A DNA stretch of 64,000 nucleotides from Ichthyophonus hoferi. Taxonomy: Eukaryota; Opisthokonta; Ichthyosporea; Ichthyophonida; Ichthyophonidae. The position numbers and the translations under genes are program-made. Each line of letters begins with the position of its first letter. Positions within the stretch are counted from its first letter, which is position 1. Shown here piece after piece: positions 12,738-25,561 of the stretch. Under the pieces are notes generated by a model. That model was given only the letters and a program-made list of their open reading frames with translations, did not search any database and had not been told where the DNA came from. The stretch covers positions 104,921 through 168,920 of the forward strand of contig NAOQ01000035.1 in assembly GCA_002751075.1 (NCBI GenBank), written 5' to 3'.

Positions 12738-13913
12738 CAGACTTCTTGTCCAGCGGCGAGTAAAGGGAGAGCTGTACTATAAGGATGTGTTTGACGCCAT
12801 AAAGCGAATTTACAAGGAGGAAGGTGTGGCAGGGTTCTATGATGGCATTGTACCTACTATGTTATACTATGGTGTATCTACCCTTATGACTGAAATGGGC
12901 GACCAGATAATTGAGGAGTTCCTTGGATACCCCCCTGTATGTATATTTACACACATACATCCCCCTCTATATATGGCCATACTACTTGCTCTATTTTCCT
13001 ATTAATTTTATATAGTGTGAGATTAATTCACCCAAGATAACCTATCTGACTAAATTAATGATGCAGATTACTGATGCGTTCCTGTCCAATTGAAATTTTT
13101 ATTTATGCTGTGCTGTCATCAGAAAATTAATTATGCAGACCTATAAATAATTACATTATTTTTCTATTTAATGAAATAACAGTAGTCGGTTGACACATAC
13201 AGTATAGCTCTCTCTTTGTTTACCAATCATTACAGCCTATCTTCTACCTAATGCCCCTCTGTTGTTCTTTCTCTCTTATCTACAATTGGCATATCCGTGT
13301 ATCATTTGCTCTTTTCATTACATCTAACTGGTTCTTCACACCTTTACAATACATCTTGGTCAATCCTTTTTCTCTATTAATATATACATATACACCTTTC
13401 CTTCCCCCGTACAGGATGACAATCCATTTTTGTTTGGCCTGTGTGATTTGCTCTGGCACGTAGCCCGGGTAGGGTTTCAAATACCCTTAGAGACTATACG
13501 GAGGAGACTCTATATACAGGGGGCCGTTCAGGTAAACTGGGTTTGGACTGGGTTCTATTGTATGTTATTGGTAGATATCTATCTATAGTTGGATACGTTT
13601 GGGATGAATTCTGGGCCACTTATATAGGATAGCAGAGCATATATACATATACATATACATATACATATTCATAGATGCGCATAGACCACACCCTAACCTT
13701 ACCCCTCTGTCTCTCCCCTCTCAGAGAGGCATGCCTACAGTTGTACAAGTTACCCCACCTACCACTCCTTATCGAGGTGCAGTGGATTGTGTGACCCGAA
13801 TCTATGCCGAAGAGGGTCCCGGAGCTCTATTTGGTGGCTTCCGTTCTCAGTTTTTATTCTCCACCTCTGTGATTGTAGGGTACTATTCTCTAGGTGCCTT
13901 CCGCTTTAACTGA
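9314..13913 (+). CDS. Mitochondrial carrier family protein, SLC25A46/Ugo1-like
   Basis: Six exons: 9314..9430, 10468..10527, 11227..11441, 12741..12936, 13415..13531 and 13725..13913, giving 894 nt and 297 residues with closed phases. All three carrier repeats are visible through their P-x-[DE] helix kinks: PFETTK at residues 34-39, PFEVVH at 124-129 and PLETIR at 220-225. Repeats two and three keep matrix-helix segments (IYKEEGVAGFYDG and IYAEEGPGALFGG). The stretch PLETIRRRLYIQG resembles SLC25A46, an outer-membrane member acting in mitochondrial fusion and lipid balance, and its fungal counterpart Ugo1. The first repeat is degenerate, as in those atypical carriers, so solute transport is doubtful and the assignment is an inference from memory. 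The ATG at 9314 is the first in frame. The end of exon 2 was chosen at 10527 because the alternative donor at 10523 gives an early stop. Exon 4 is partly duplicated at a gap. A possible AATAAA lies at 14159. Confidence 0.85.
10011..10364. repeat. CA/TACA/TATA microsatellite block in carrier intron 1
   Basis: About 350 bases of ACACAT, ATACAC and TATATA units sit in the first intron of the carrier gene. They create long His/Thr/Tyr open frames in several frames, none of which is coding. Confidence 0.9.
12029..12185 (+). repeat. Left copy of duplicated contig end (start of carrier exon 4)
   Basis: This 157-base stretch holds an intron end, a (TA)n 3' splice site and the first 66 bases of carrier exon 4. 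It recurs at 12648-12806 beyond the N gap with one A/G difference (12033 versus 12652) and one extra TA unit. It ends exactly where the Ns start, as expected for two overlapping contigs that were not merged. Confidence 0.9.
12186..12647. other. Assembly gap (462 N)
   Basis: A run of 462 unknown bases. The flanks are the same sequence, so the true distance is probably negative (an overlap) and no real sequence need be missing. Open frames spanning the Ns are artificial. Confidence 0.97.
12648..12806 (+). repeat. Right copy of duplicated contig end
   Basis: A 159-base copy of 12029-12185. It continues into the rest of carrier exon 4, so this copy, with exon start at 12741, is the one used in the gene model. 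Confidence 0.9.
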
Positions 13914-16900
13914 GGGTCCATCTCACGACATTGTAAATACCATTATATCTACGGATAGAGGAACTAAGAATATATATTCTCTCTTGAAAATATTTCGATA
14001 CAGCGTATCAATGATTTATTTTGGGTATCTATAAACGAGGTTGTCGAGCATTTAATATTTGTGTAAAGTATGATGTTAGCATCTCCTATAACTAGGTCGG
14101 TGTTTACCTCAATTATAATAGATAGATAAGTAGCTTGAATATTATGGCGTTAGAGGTGAATAAAGTCCAGAGATAAGACTACTATCCACATAGAAAACCT
14201 TTTCATATCTATTTGAAAGAAATTAGTGTTTGACAACGAGAGGCATTAGTTAGATTATTACTGGTGGTGTATAATATAGGTATTGGTAATAACAGTAATA
14301 GTAACAGTGTTGGTGATAATAACAAAAAGAGTAATAATAATCATAATAGCGGTAAAAGTAAAAGTAAAATTAATGGTGTATACTTTATTGCTGACTTTTT
14401 TTTTGACTCAGCTCAGTAACCAAAACCTTACTATCAGACTGTTCATAAGCCACCACTGGGTCCTCTCCTATAATCGATCATAAGCATAATAATAACACAC
14501 TAACTGAAAACTGTCATGATTGCTTTATGTGTAGTCCAAGAACGGCCTTTTATAGACGGGGCAAAAGTATCTGTCATCTCATATTCAATCATTATCTGTA
14601 TATAGAATTAGAGACCTGCAAGTGGATACATTACTTAACATTCTTTAAGACTTATATTAACATGCATCGAGGCAATCCCTACATATGTACACTAAATTCC
14701 CATCTCCTTATATATAAGGTTATTCTTAAATTGCTTTGACCTTCGCAATAGAGTATGTGTGAATCTAACTCTGAGTGCTTCATGTTATTGACAGGGTTTT
14801 GACTTAAGTATCCTGCATAGTACATAGTACGCAGTATAAACACGTCATGCCTAGTGCTAACCTGTTAGGCTAAGATTAGAGAGCATTGCAGTTCCTAGCT
14901 ATACACTGGCTTTGCATTAATTGGGTTCACCTAAAGTCGACCTTTGTTAGCCTTTTGTGGTACAGAAAAAACCGATTAAATCCAATTGGGTAATTCTTTG
15001 GACGGTACTAATGGTTCGGTTTGAATTGAAAAGAAAAACATGTGTACATACATAATAACCTGATATATATGTGTAGGTAGTATATGTAAGTGAAATAAGA
15101 TATGAGAAATCAGTTTTATTAGGAGCAAATACAACCAATCAGTAGTTGCTAACGTAATAAGGGCCAAGGTATTGGTAGTGACGTTATTTAGGTCGAGATC
15201 AATATTAGGAGGTTCATCTTATTGATTACCTGATAATTATAACCACTACAATGCATGCGACAATAAGGGAATATGTATTGCCTGTGGTATGGTTGAAAGC
15301 AACAGTATGTTCATGTTTGACGATCAATGCAATATCCCACCGTCATATTGGCCTCTGCCTCTCATACTAACCTGACTTAGAAGGTCGCCACAACCTGCTA
15401 CCCTTTCATATAAGATTAAATTTACAAGTTTCTATTAGTTTATGTTTATTTGGCCACTATGATGACCTGTTAACAAGTTACCTTTAATCGGGATATCTCG
15501 TTCCTATCAAAAACATCTTATTAATTGGCCATCAATTCTTAAAAACACAATTGAGTATTAAATTACTTTGTGTATTGTCTGTCTAGGACCTCTAAGTAAT
15601 AATCATTGGATGACCTTCTTATATTGTCACATGACATATATATATATATATTTCTTACTACTATAGCTAATAATAGGGATAGGTGCACCACTGCACCATT
15701 CTGCTACATACAGATTCTGATATTACTTATTATACTTCAATCAACAACGTGCTTTAGTTGCTGTATATGGTCAGGCTGTATTAACTATATTGTATGCAAA
15801 CATGGTTCTAGGGCCTATATATTACGATTGTCAAGGTGGTATGTCTGTGTTGCGGGTACTATGCTGCTGAGATGACTCGTGTCTATTGCTACTTTCATGT
15901 TAGTTAAGTTTTTCATATTGAAAGAACTGTTATATAGGATTCCCTGGAAGATTGGCATTTAGTAGGTTGACAATAATTAAACACAGAAGAATAGGTAAAT
16001 ATGGGCACCCAAGTGATAAGATATTGAATCTTGACGGGGAATCATATTGGCTTCTGTGAATTAAATCCATTTTCTCTTCAAATAAGGAAAAGGTTACGGT
16101 TGTCGTGAAAATATATTCAAGTCCAGAGAGCTAAGAAGAACGGATGTGTGAGTGCATGTGAGAAGAAACTGATATGGGATGCTGTGTACACATCCAGCAA
16201 GGAAAGTCAATTTAGGCTTGGTTCCCCAGGCAGGAAGGTAAAGGTACATGATGAACTAGCTGAATAAGAATATCTGGGGCATTGTTAGGCAACCACTGAG
16301 ATAAAAGGTGAGGAGATGGTTTTAAATAAGGTGTGCATAAAAGAAAAGGGTTGGTAAGAGAAGAATAAAAGGAAAGATTGTGGTATGATTGAGTGGCGAG
16401 AGGGTGAAGGAAGGTAGGTAAGTTAGGAATATATATTGATAAGGACATATTTATCTGCTTTCCTATATTTACTATTCTACTGATTTAACATCTACATACT
16501 CATCTATTTATACAGATTCTTTCTCTTTTTCTCTTTCTCTCCACTTATATCGGATAGATATATTATATATATATATACTTTTTAAAGGCCCCATCTCTTC
16601 TCATCAATTCAAAATTGTTTAGTATCCATTCTTGTTTTACTACTCTTTTACAAACATATAACTGCCACAACTTCAAGAAAGTCTAAAGTTAGTTAATATA
16701 CAAATTCTTCGCATGTATTTTGCTCAACTTAGCATTTCAACCATATCCAGACAGGTTGAAACATTAGAAATTGACATGTAGAGGAAGGATTATATGCAAT
16801 GGTGGTGTGCTGCAATGAGGAACAAACAGGATAGGGTAGAGTAGACTAGCAGGGGCAATAATATAAAAAAACAGTAAAAGAGAACACAAGGAAATAATGC

Positions 16901-17035
16901 ATCCAAGGGCATAGGTGTGACTATGAAGATTATGTTAAGTTTATCTTTCTTCCTTGTAAATTTATGGGGGAATAAAGTAAAGGAAGGTAGGAAGATGCCC
17001 CAGAGAAGTATAAAAACAGTCTGGCAAATATGGTT
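13914..17035. other. Intergenic, no gene recognised
   Basis: AT-rich sequence between the 3' ends of the convergent carrier and wax-synthase-like genes. It includes a possible carrier poly(A) signal at 14159-14164 and short TA repeats near 15640 and 16560. Open frames here are short and lack splice-linked partners. Confidence 0.6.
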
Positions 17036-20000
17036 CTAGAAACTCAACTGGTAGCAGAAAACAAAGAGAATAATAAATGAGGGTAGAAAGAGAAAGGTCT
17101 GTTGATAGGTGCTCTTACCGTTGGGGAGGCTCGCATGAATGTGCCAATATACAAAGGGGATGTCCAGGCCGTAAAGGCTGTATGGGTTATGTAATCAACT
17201 TACTCGTTACAATACAACAGAACACTGAATACTGTCTGCAATATGTGCCGTTGAAATATCTACTATGCAACTATCCTCACTGATTTCCTTGCCATTCTCT
17301 CTTTAGACAACAATATACCCCTTCTATTCATTGATTCTCTTTCTTTTACAATTCTTTATTCTCTTTTTTATTTTGTTTTTTCTTTCTCCCTTACCTTCTG
17401 TGTCTTTCCAGATATAGTATTCTATGGGTCTAGTCTAGAATATGCAAATTCTTTGGGAGGAAATGGTTTTCTAAAAGAGGTCATTGTTTATTCTTTTCAA
17501 CTCTAGACCACTTACTTTTATTCTTCTTCTATCTCTGTCATCTCCATCTCTTTGTGTTTTTTTTTCGTTTACATATATATATATATATATATATAAAGTC
17601 TTATCTAGTATACAAACCACGCTCAACTCTCTATTGTTCTTTAGTGTGTGTGCAGTCTCTTAGCGTCTTATTTGTTTCATGTATATGTACGCATGTAACA
17701 GACATTGGCGCTCTGCCATATCTCCTTCTTCTCTCAGTCGATTGATATGTAACCGAACCTATCTGCATATCATATCGTGCTCTCATTGCATACTCAATCC
17801 TATATAATAATACCAAATAGTCTGTCTATACGCATATCAGATACATACATATTGTATTCTTTTGAGCTACTAGGAAATCACCACCCAGTTTCCATCCATC
17901 CACGTCAGCCAATTATTGCGAGGGTGGAATAGACCTCCTTAACTGGTTGAAACAACTAGGCCCATAGTAACCAAACAAATAAACTAACGCCACGTTGTAA
18001 ATAACAAACCTACCTAGCGTCAATATGTTGCATAATGGCTTGGGAAGTCTACCAAACTTCCTCACTACTGCTGTATGTAGAGAAATGTGGAATAGTGATA
18101 ATGTGCATGTGTGGGTGTGAACATATTAGCAGTATATAATATATATGCCATTTCATTTTCACGTATATATGTATATGTACATTTATGTACAGGTGTATGT
18201 ATTTACACATTAATGTACACGTAAAAAAGCAAATGTGAACTGGTGAATGAAAATGGGTCTTTGGGAATATATATATGCACATATAGGTATGTGCCTGGTA
18301 ATGTGTATTCAACTACAAGGGATGGGCTAGTATGTACTAAACCCATGTGAATTATTCACAATATCACCAATTTTTTTCTTATAAGTAGTTGGCCTAGTAT
18401 GCAATAAAGTTAATATAGTATATAGAGGTAAATGATATATGGGACAAGCATTTATACAATTACCGCCAACCAATAAACGACACAGCAACTAGTACGTATA
18501 TCAATCTCCTATAGGTTGTCAGTCAATGGAAAGAAATATGGCATGAATATGCATGCTTTATATAAAACATTTCACGGAAATTCCCTCTACCTGTTTCAAA
18601 CAGGCAGGCCAAGCCATGGATGACAAAAAAGCTGAAAGCCTCGATCATACGATATCCAAATACCACCCATACAATGTATACGTGCATAATTCCACTGTGA
18701 GTGCATAAGAAGTGTGGGTGGGATGGGTATGTGATTGGCAGCGTATTCAATTGCTTTATTTATTTGCAATGTGTATGTATGTAGGCAGTAGGTGTACGTG
18801 TGTTTATGTATCCATGTGGTATGGTGGGATAGTGGAATGGGGATGGGCGGATATGTAGCAAAGTTGTGATTATAAGAATGGTAGTGTGCCTGTTAGTGTA
18901 GTTATGTATACAAATCTATAGGATAGCAATGACATTGGTGAACAATATGTGGTATCATATCCAAATGCTATCCAAGGTCAGGCAAGTGTATAGAATGGGT
19001 TATAGTTTAAGATTTAATATTAGTAGTAGGAACACTAATATTAAGAGAACCATAAATGTAATGAATCGCTGTGGTGGTAATATGAATGGGTGGTATTGAT
19101 GATGACAGTGATAGAGATCCCGGTATATTAATAAATATGCTAATAGTAATAGTAATAGTAATAAGAATGGGAATGGGAATAATAAAAATAATACTAGTAG
19201 CAATAATGGTAACACGATGTGTAAAGACAATGATAGATAGAGCAGTACTATGGGGTGGTGGAAGTGGCAATACTAGTAGTGATTGTGACGTGATAGAGGT
19301 ATTGGTTGAATGCATTAGTAACACAAAGCCCATCCTCCCTCTCCATCCCAAGGTGTATTATTTCAACTCAGACCTATGCTATGCGAAGGCATGAAAAGAA
19401 GTAAATCATATCTAGTAGAACAGACGTGCCTCCTATATACAACAAATATCCGCATAGAGATAGGTGTATAACCATAACATAGTGTCCAATTACACTATTA
19501 TCCAACAGTACCTAGGTAAACTTCAACTAAGATTGATTGGGTAGGAAGCTGTGGTCACAAACACAAAACCAATGCAAATGGTAAAATACAAATAAAAAAG
19601 AGAAAGAGATAACGTAAATCAAGTACAAAGGTCTGTAGAGAAAATAAATAAAGTGGTAGCAGTTAAATCAAGTACTTGATAGCTCTAACTGAAATAAATA
19701 AATCAAACTTAAAAGATTCTGTGGTATTTCTAGTAATTTTCCCACAGCTTTCAGGATCTCCAATTGAATATCGTATAATACTTAATTTTGTTGGGTCAGC
19801 GGTAGTAATAGCCACTTGAACGCATGTGTCTTTAAGGTACAGTTATTGTGGTAGAGATTCTATAGAAGGCACATATACAGCAATGTATTCCTGTTTCTCC
19901 CCATGACTGTATTATAATCGAGGCTGCTATTAACTCACCTATAGATGTATATATTCAAACTAAATAGCGATGACTACTTAGAAAGTGATAGTTAACAAAA

Positions 20001-23000
20001 CCTTATTAATGAGCAGTATACATTCCTAGTATACATACCTAATCAGGAATACGGTAAAAGCAGCCACAACTGGGGATCCACACATAGACCTGGTAGGGGT
20101 AAACACTGTAGTATGCAATACGTTTCGTAGTACAAGATTCCATCGACGACTCCAGAAATCTCTTGGAGAGGTAGCTATGAGTGGCTCTCGATAATAAGAA
20201 AATATAGTAAACCTGTATGTATAGGTATAGGATAGGGAGGAGAGGTGGAAAGAGCACGAGGAAGAAAAAAGGAAAGATAATTGCAGTAGGGGTATTTATT
20301 CAGTAGAATTTGGAGATAGGGTGAGCTTAGGGTGTAGTAGGAAGTATATCACATCAAGATATGAAGGAAGCATTAGCTCTACCAATATGCATAAGTCATA
20401 TGAGGCGTTTAGGTGTCCCTTATCATCGAGTTACCTGGTTTCTCTCTTCCTCTACTATTCTTTCCCTTCTCTTTCCTAACCTATCAATGTATCAAATATC
20501 ATATCTCCTGCCCATTCAGTCTTGCCTCTAGGCATGGCTCTATATACACGAGATTCACACTCACTGTTACAGTCAATATTTTTACTCTATTTCTGGTAAA
20601 TACTGTCTACTAAACCAAAAGGTGGAGGGGGCTATGACAGCCAAAACGTTATAGGGTTGGCACATATACACAAATCACTAACTATATATACAAGCACAGG
20701 CCCCCCCACCTATCCATGGAGAGCAGCGACAGCATGGCTCTCTGTATATTGAAACTGAACATAGCCCCTGGGAGGAAGGCCTACAATGTTACTGTTACAT
20801 GTACCATGTATTATTGTGTTATATTGAATGTCAAGGGAAATCAATCATATCTCATGTTAGGCTCCTTCATAACTGGTGGCTGAGTTGGTTTAGAACAGAA
20901 TCAAGCCTAGTTTTAAAGCCAATTATTTGCTATACCCTATACCCTATACCCTCATAACTAGATATAAATCGGTTGATATCATTATCATATTGTGCCTCAC
21001 TGTGTGCTTGGCTTTAACAGCCTGATTGATTAATAATAATAATAATAATACATATATATTGATGATTGTGGGCAATAACTGTCACATGGAGTTGGTGCTT
21101 AGACATGTTTAATCAACTAATTCCATATGGATGTATACGTGCATGAACAGTATATTGTAGATAACTATGGAAAGGTGAAGAGATAATTATCCTCCGTTCC
21201 ACTACACTCACGGATATAGATTTGCATCATTTTCATCCTGCAAGGGCTACAGAGATATATAATGCAAAAAATAACTAGATAGCTATAGCGAATAAGAGAC
21301 AGAAAAAGGATTTTGGAAGAGGATAGACAGTGTAATGAGGACAATATTAAATTATTGCATTGGGTATGTATAGATGACGTAGGAAGGATGTAGGAGCACG
21401 TACAGTAACAGAGAAATTGAAAAGTAAGACAAATATCAAGATATAAGGAGAGAAACACAAGAAAACAATGAAAGAGTAAGTAGTCATGCGTATATATATA
21501 TATACCAGTCATCATGTAGAAGAAAAAGACAGTGCTATACGCTATGTCCAGCCAATAATTGTCCTCCACATGGCGAGTGCTTCCTCCTAAACACCTGACC
21601 AGCCATAGCCACAACAAGTTGGTGGCAAGCATCTCTACCATAGCACGAGCCACTAGACCCAGAGTGTCCCTGCATGGCAAGGGAAAAGAGTTACTTGATA
21701 GACATAGTATGTATACTAGGACACCTTAGGTGGTGAGAGTAGTAGGTATGTCATGAGATGTGTGTACTGATAGATAGCAAGTAGTGGGGGCGCTATATAG
21801 TAGAAGACATGAACAGACTGAATATCTCTATCTATGGTAGAAAGGGGGTAAGGTTGAGGAGACTGTGTCAGAGAGCAGGGGCTAGCTGAATATAAGCACT
21901 AACTAAATACTATATGTAGGTGAGAGAAGGATTCGTGGCAACATGAATTATTAATCACATCCTGTCATGAGGGCATAGCAGCAATCACTTCTACAGATGA
22001 GTTGTGTTGCGGTGGCACACATGGATTTGGCCTGCTTCGGTTTATGCCTGTATATATCTTTCTTAACATATTTTGTTTCTTATTTGATATACTCTCTAAG
22101 AGAATATGTTATATATCAACCACTAACTATCCTATAACTTATAACCTATAATATATACCCACTCTCCCCACTAGTTTGATATTATCTTCTGGGCAATCTT
22201 ACCTTGTAAACCTAAACATTACTAGTTAATATATGACCAATGGGAATGGGGAAAAAATAAAAAATAGTATGAAGATGTTATACACTTTTGACAATCATAT
22301 TCTATTATAATGTACTCCACCTTTTAGGTGTATGCCCATTTAGTGTAACTGATCTAGGATATATAAAAGGAGAGTCTAGCTCCCTTATAAACTTGGATGT
22401 AAGATAGTGTAAAAAAGAATATATATATATGATAAAAGAAAAGCTAATGTAATGGAATCAATGAGAAACCTCAAAATAGGTATGTTTGAAATGTTACCAG
22501 TATGTCCAATTGATACAGTAGAGAATAAAGGGTCATAGCATGCTCAATTAATGTTTATAATGTTTAGTTTGTGGTAACTAAATGCATTATTACTAATACA
22601 ACATAATGCGTATAGACATTTTAACACATCCACTCAAATCTTTCCTTGTAAGTTGCCCTGCCAATCTGCGATTCTCCAGTGGCACCCAAGAGATAGGAAC
22701 TAGTGCTTGTTGCATAAGGGTAACAAAATCCTTGAGAGACCAATTTAATCTGTCTTTGTTGCTCGTGTGGAGCATTAAGTACTGCAGCTCCAAACAAGCC
22801 TATGATTGCGTGTATATGTATGTACATGTACATAATGTAGTGACCAATAAGTATGTGAGTCGATATACATATATATATAGCTGCTGTTATAAATGTGAAT
22901 ATATATCTGGGTGTGTTGGGTATGTGTATTGTTATGGGGGTGTGTATTTGAGCATAGCGCCTAATAATTCTAAAAATCCTTACGTAATATCATGGCTAAG

Positions 23001-23853
23001 ACTCTTGGGAGGTAAGGCACCACCTCTAACCCTAAAATCAGCTGACATTTCAAGCAAACATCGACATAGATAATTAATACACCTGCATCATTGCCCTGTG
23101 TGTTTATTGGAAAATCTTTCAATATATGTAACGCATACCCCTTCCTATTCAAAAAATACTAGTTTAGCTTTTCCCATTAATATCAGTAGACAGCAACTAG
23201 CACAGTTCCTATGAATAATGATAACTCTATAAATAAACGAGTTTAACCTATATTACACTCCAAATAATCTTGTCATACCATACTTGCTGCTGAGCAGGCC
23301 ACCATTGTTCCAAGTCGTAGTCTTTGGAGACTCAATGGTATAGTCAGAATCACGAAACATCCAGCCACTGTAAAAATACATTTTTAGTTTGTTTTTCCCT
23401 TGGAGAATACTGCGACATCAGGTTTTTTTATCGTTGTACAACTATTACATGCATGCGGATTCTACTGATATCTCCTTTAAAAATAAATACTATCCTTTCA
23501 TCATCAAGAACCACAGTGTTATCAATTACTGTTACGGCCCTAGCTACTTCCTCTTGTTCTCTACAAATGAAAAATTAATATCAATATTATGGCTATAGCA
23601 TCACCCACATTCGACGTCACTTCAAGACACATGTTTTATTCCCAATTCTTGTCATCAGAAATTTTTGGCTTGGTTATAGATGATAAGTTTGTCAGTGATA
23701 AATCAAGAAGGAAAGAAAATTCAATTTTCAAGAATAATCTGTATTCATACCTGTATAAATAGCACGAAGTATCATCGGTCGAATTAGGCGAACAACATAA
23801 TAAAAGTAGAGAATAGCACCAACAAGTAACAGAAGAAGCACTAAGCTCTGCAT
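17036..23853 (-). CDS. Wax-synthase-like membrane-bound O-acyltransferase (long-chain-alcohol type)
   Basis: Ten exons on the minus strand: 23751..23853, 23284..23367, 22984..23082, 22628..22799, 21506..21669, 20039..20186, 18591..18694, 18014..18070, 17119..17177 and 17036..17047. They total 1002 nt and 333 residues with every phase closing, close to the 340-350 residues of plant wax synthases. Such enzymes esterify a fatty alcohol with acyl-CoA in the ER membrane. Key signatures are EPLIATSPRDFWSRRWNLVL at residues 208-227, containing the family's DFW-x-RRWN motif, and SGIMH with the presumed catalytic His at 261. A hydrophobic helix follows (AFSFFVIHGLACLFE), then the C-terminal stretch PLCNILTLAFTAW. 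The N-terminus (MQSLVLLLLLVGAIL) is hydrophobic and multiple membrane segments are evident. The N-terminal three exons rest on frame and hydrophobicity rather than similarity. The last exon is only 12 nt; reading through the 71-nt final intron instead would give a slightly longer tail. Substrate is not known. Confidence 0.85.
20932..20952. repeat. (CCCTATA)3 heptamer repeat
   Basis: Three tandem CCCTATA units within an intron of the wax-synthase-like gene. Reverse complement is TATAGGG, similar to but not the same as telomere repeats. Confidence 0.7.
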
Positions 23854-25561
23854 GTTTAATGCTTTCCCCCCTTGATTTTCAAGGTTGACTCTGTAAGTCG
23901 GATAGGGATAAGAAATATATTATCTATTTTGCTTTCTACGTTTAAAACAATTGAGTCTCCCCTTCGGACCCTTGTTCTACCACCTTTCATCCTTCCTGTA
24001 CCCTTCCTCTCATTCCGGTTTATTTCCACTCAGCCACCAAACACACAATCAGTGCTTCAATCACCCCATCATCTCAAAGTCGTTTTTTTCGCTCACAATA
24101 TTTAGCCCCATAGCCTTCTAGGACATCTGTACTCTCTACTTTCACATTCGCATACCCCATACTCTCCCCTCAAACTTATTACTCACCGTTTCTTCCTCAT
24201 AAACCCATACATATCCCACACCACCCCTCTATCCCCCGCACCCTCACTACAAACAACATAATGTTCTATATAACGGTGCAAAATAAGGTAGATTTCTGTA
24301 ATATTTTAATCCTTTTGGTTTGCCTACCACGTGAAAATTGGCTCTAGCTAAATATATCTGTATAATGATGGCACAGACCACTACTCTTCTCATTGCACCC
24401 CTTATCTTTATCTCTAATTCCCTTGATCTCATATTATAGACACACTGAATGTAGTGTGTTTTAAAATACTTCATCCAAACTTCATTTTTACCTTTAAAAA
24501 GAATAGCTTTAAAACGGTTATTTCAGCTCATATACCACTCCGCCCTCGGCCACAAATAATATCATGGTGAGCCACTCCTTATCTTTCACATCAACAAGGT
24601 ATTTGGATTAATTAAGATTATATTCAACCTCGAACTGAATTTTGCATTGACTTTTCATCTAAATAGATTGGATCCCTGGCTATGAGCCAATTAGCCAACA
24701 ACCATATACACTCGGTCAAAGATCATTGGTACTTCGCTTAATTAGCTTGACCTTTTTAATTAATAAAAAAATAAGGGTGTATCATGAGTGTAGACTCCAG
24801 AGAAAAAGGTTAATAAAACAAGCTGCTTGAACAAATCGAGATAAATGATACCTGAAGGCCAAAGCTATTAAATTTGAACACCAAGATCGAAACCTTTTGT
24901 CAACATTCTCTCTTTAAAAATCCTCTTGTGCTTTCATTTCAGAAATGAATAGTGTTAGATATGAACAGTATTGTAAAAAACAAATCTTCTACTATAAAAC
25001 CCAGACATGTTATTCAGTCTGATACAACCTTAAATCTATTTTATTTTAGCTTTTTGGATTTGTGGCTGACTTCCCGAGTCAGACTATATATAGAAGTGCA
25101 CCACATCGTTCTATGTACGCATATATTTAGGGTTACTGTTGGCGAATGGAGAATTGTTTTCAGAAGACAACTGTAGATCGAGTCATATAACTTTAACGTT
25201 GTACTTCAAGTTTTCAATTTGGTCAGGTAATATTTCAACACAAAAACAAATTACTGCAATTGTGATTATGTTATATTTCATATTTTGAATTAATAATTAG
25301 GTGCAAACTACCCATTATTCCTGCTTTTCCAAAAATGGGTTGTCAAAAACTGATTAAGCTATCTTGACAAGGAACTGTGTTACTAAAATTCTATTTTTCA
25401 ATTAAAAGCCTACATACTTACTTTATTTTACAAATGCATACTAGTAGATGCTTTTTTCTACGTCAAATATTCTTATTTTAATAGGCAATTGAGTTTTAAA
25501 CTTCCATCAGTACATACCTATTCACTCCAGTTTATCTGAGCTCTTTTTTCGTAACAGGCAT
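23854..25561. other. Intergenic, no gene recognised
   Basis: Lies between the 5' end of the wax-synthase-like gene and the 3' end of the downstream-facing transporter, both on the minus strand. A minus-strand frame at 24247-24474 is open for 75 codons but has no family match that I know and no joining exon. On the minus strand an AATAAA (plus TTTATT at 25422-25427) lies about 135 nt past the transporter stop and may be its poly(A) signal. Confidence 0.6.

Noticed and set aside
20932-20952. Interstitial telomere from CCCTATA repeats
   Set aside because: Only three units and the heptamer is not a known telomere repeat of related organisms.
24247-24474. Minus-strand 75-codon frame upstream of the wax-synthase-like gene
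   Set aside because: No similarity that I know, and the phase-closed gene model starts at 23853 without it.
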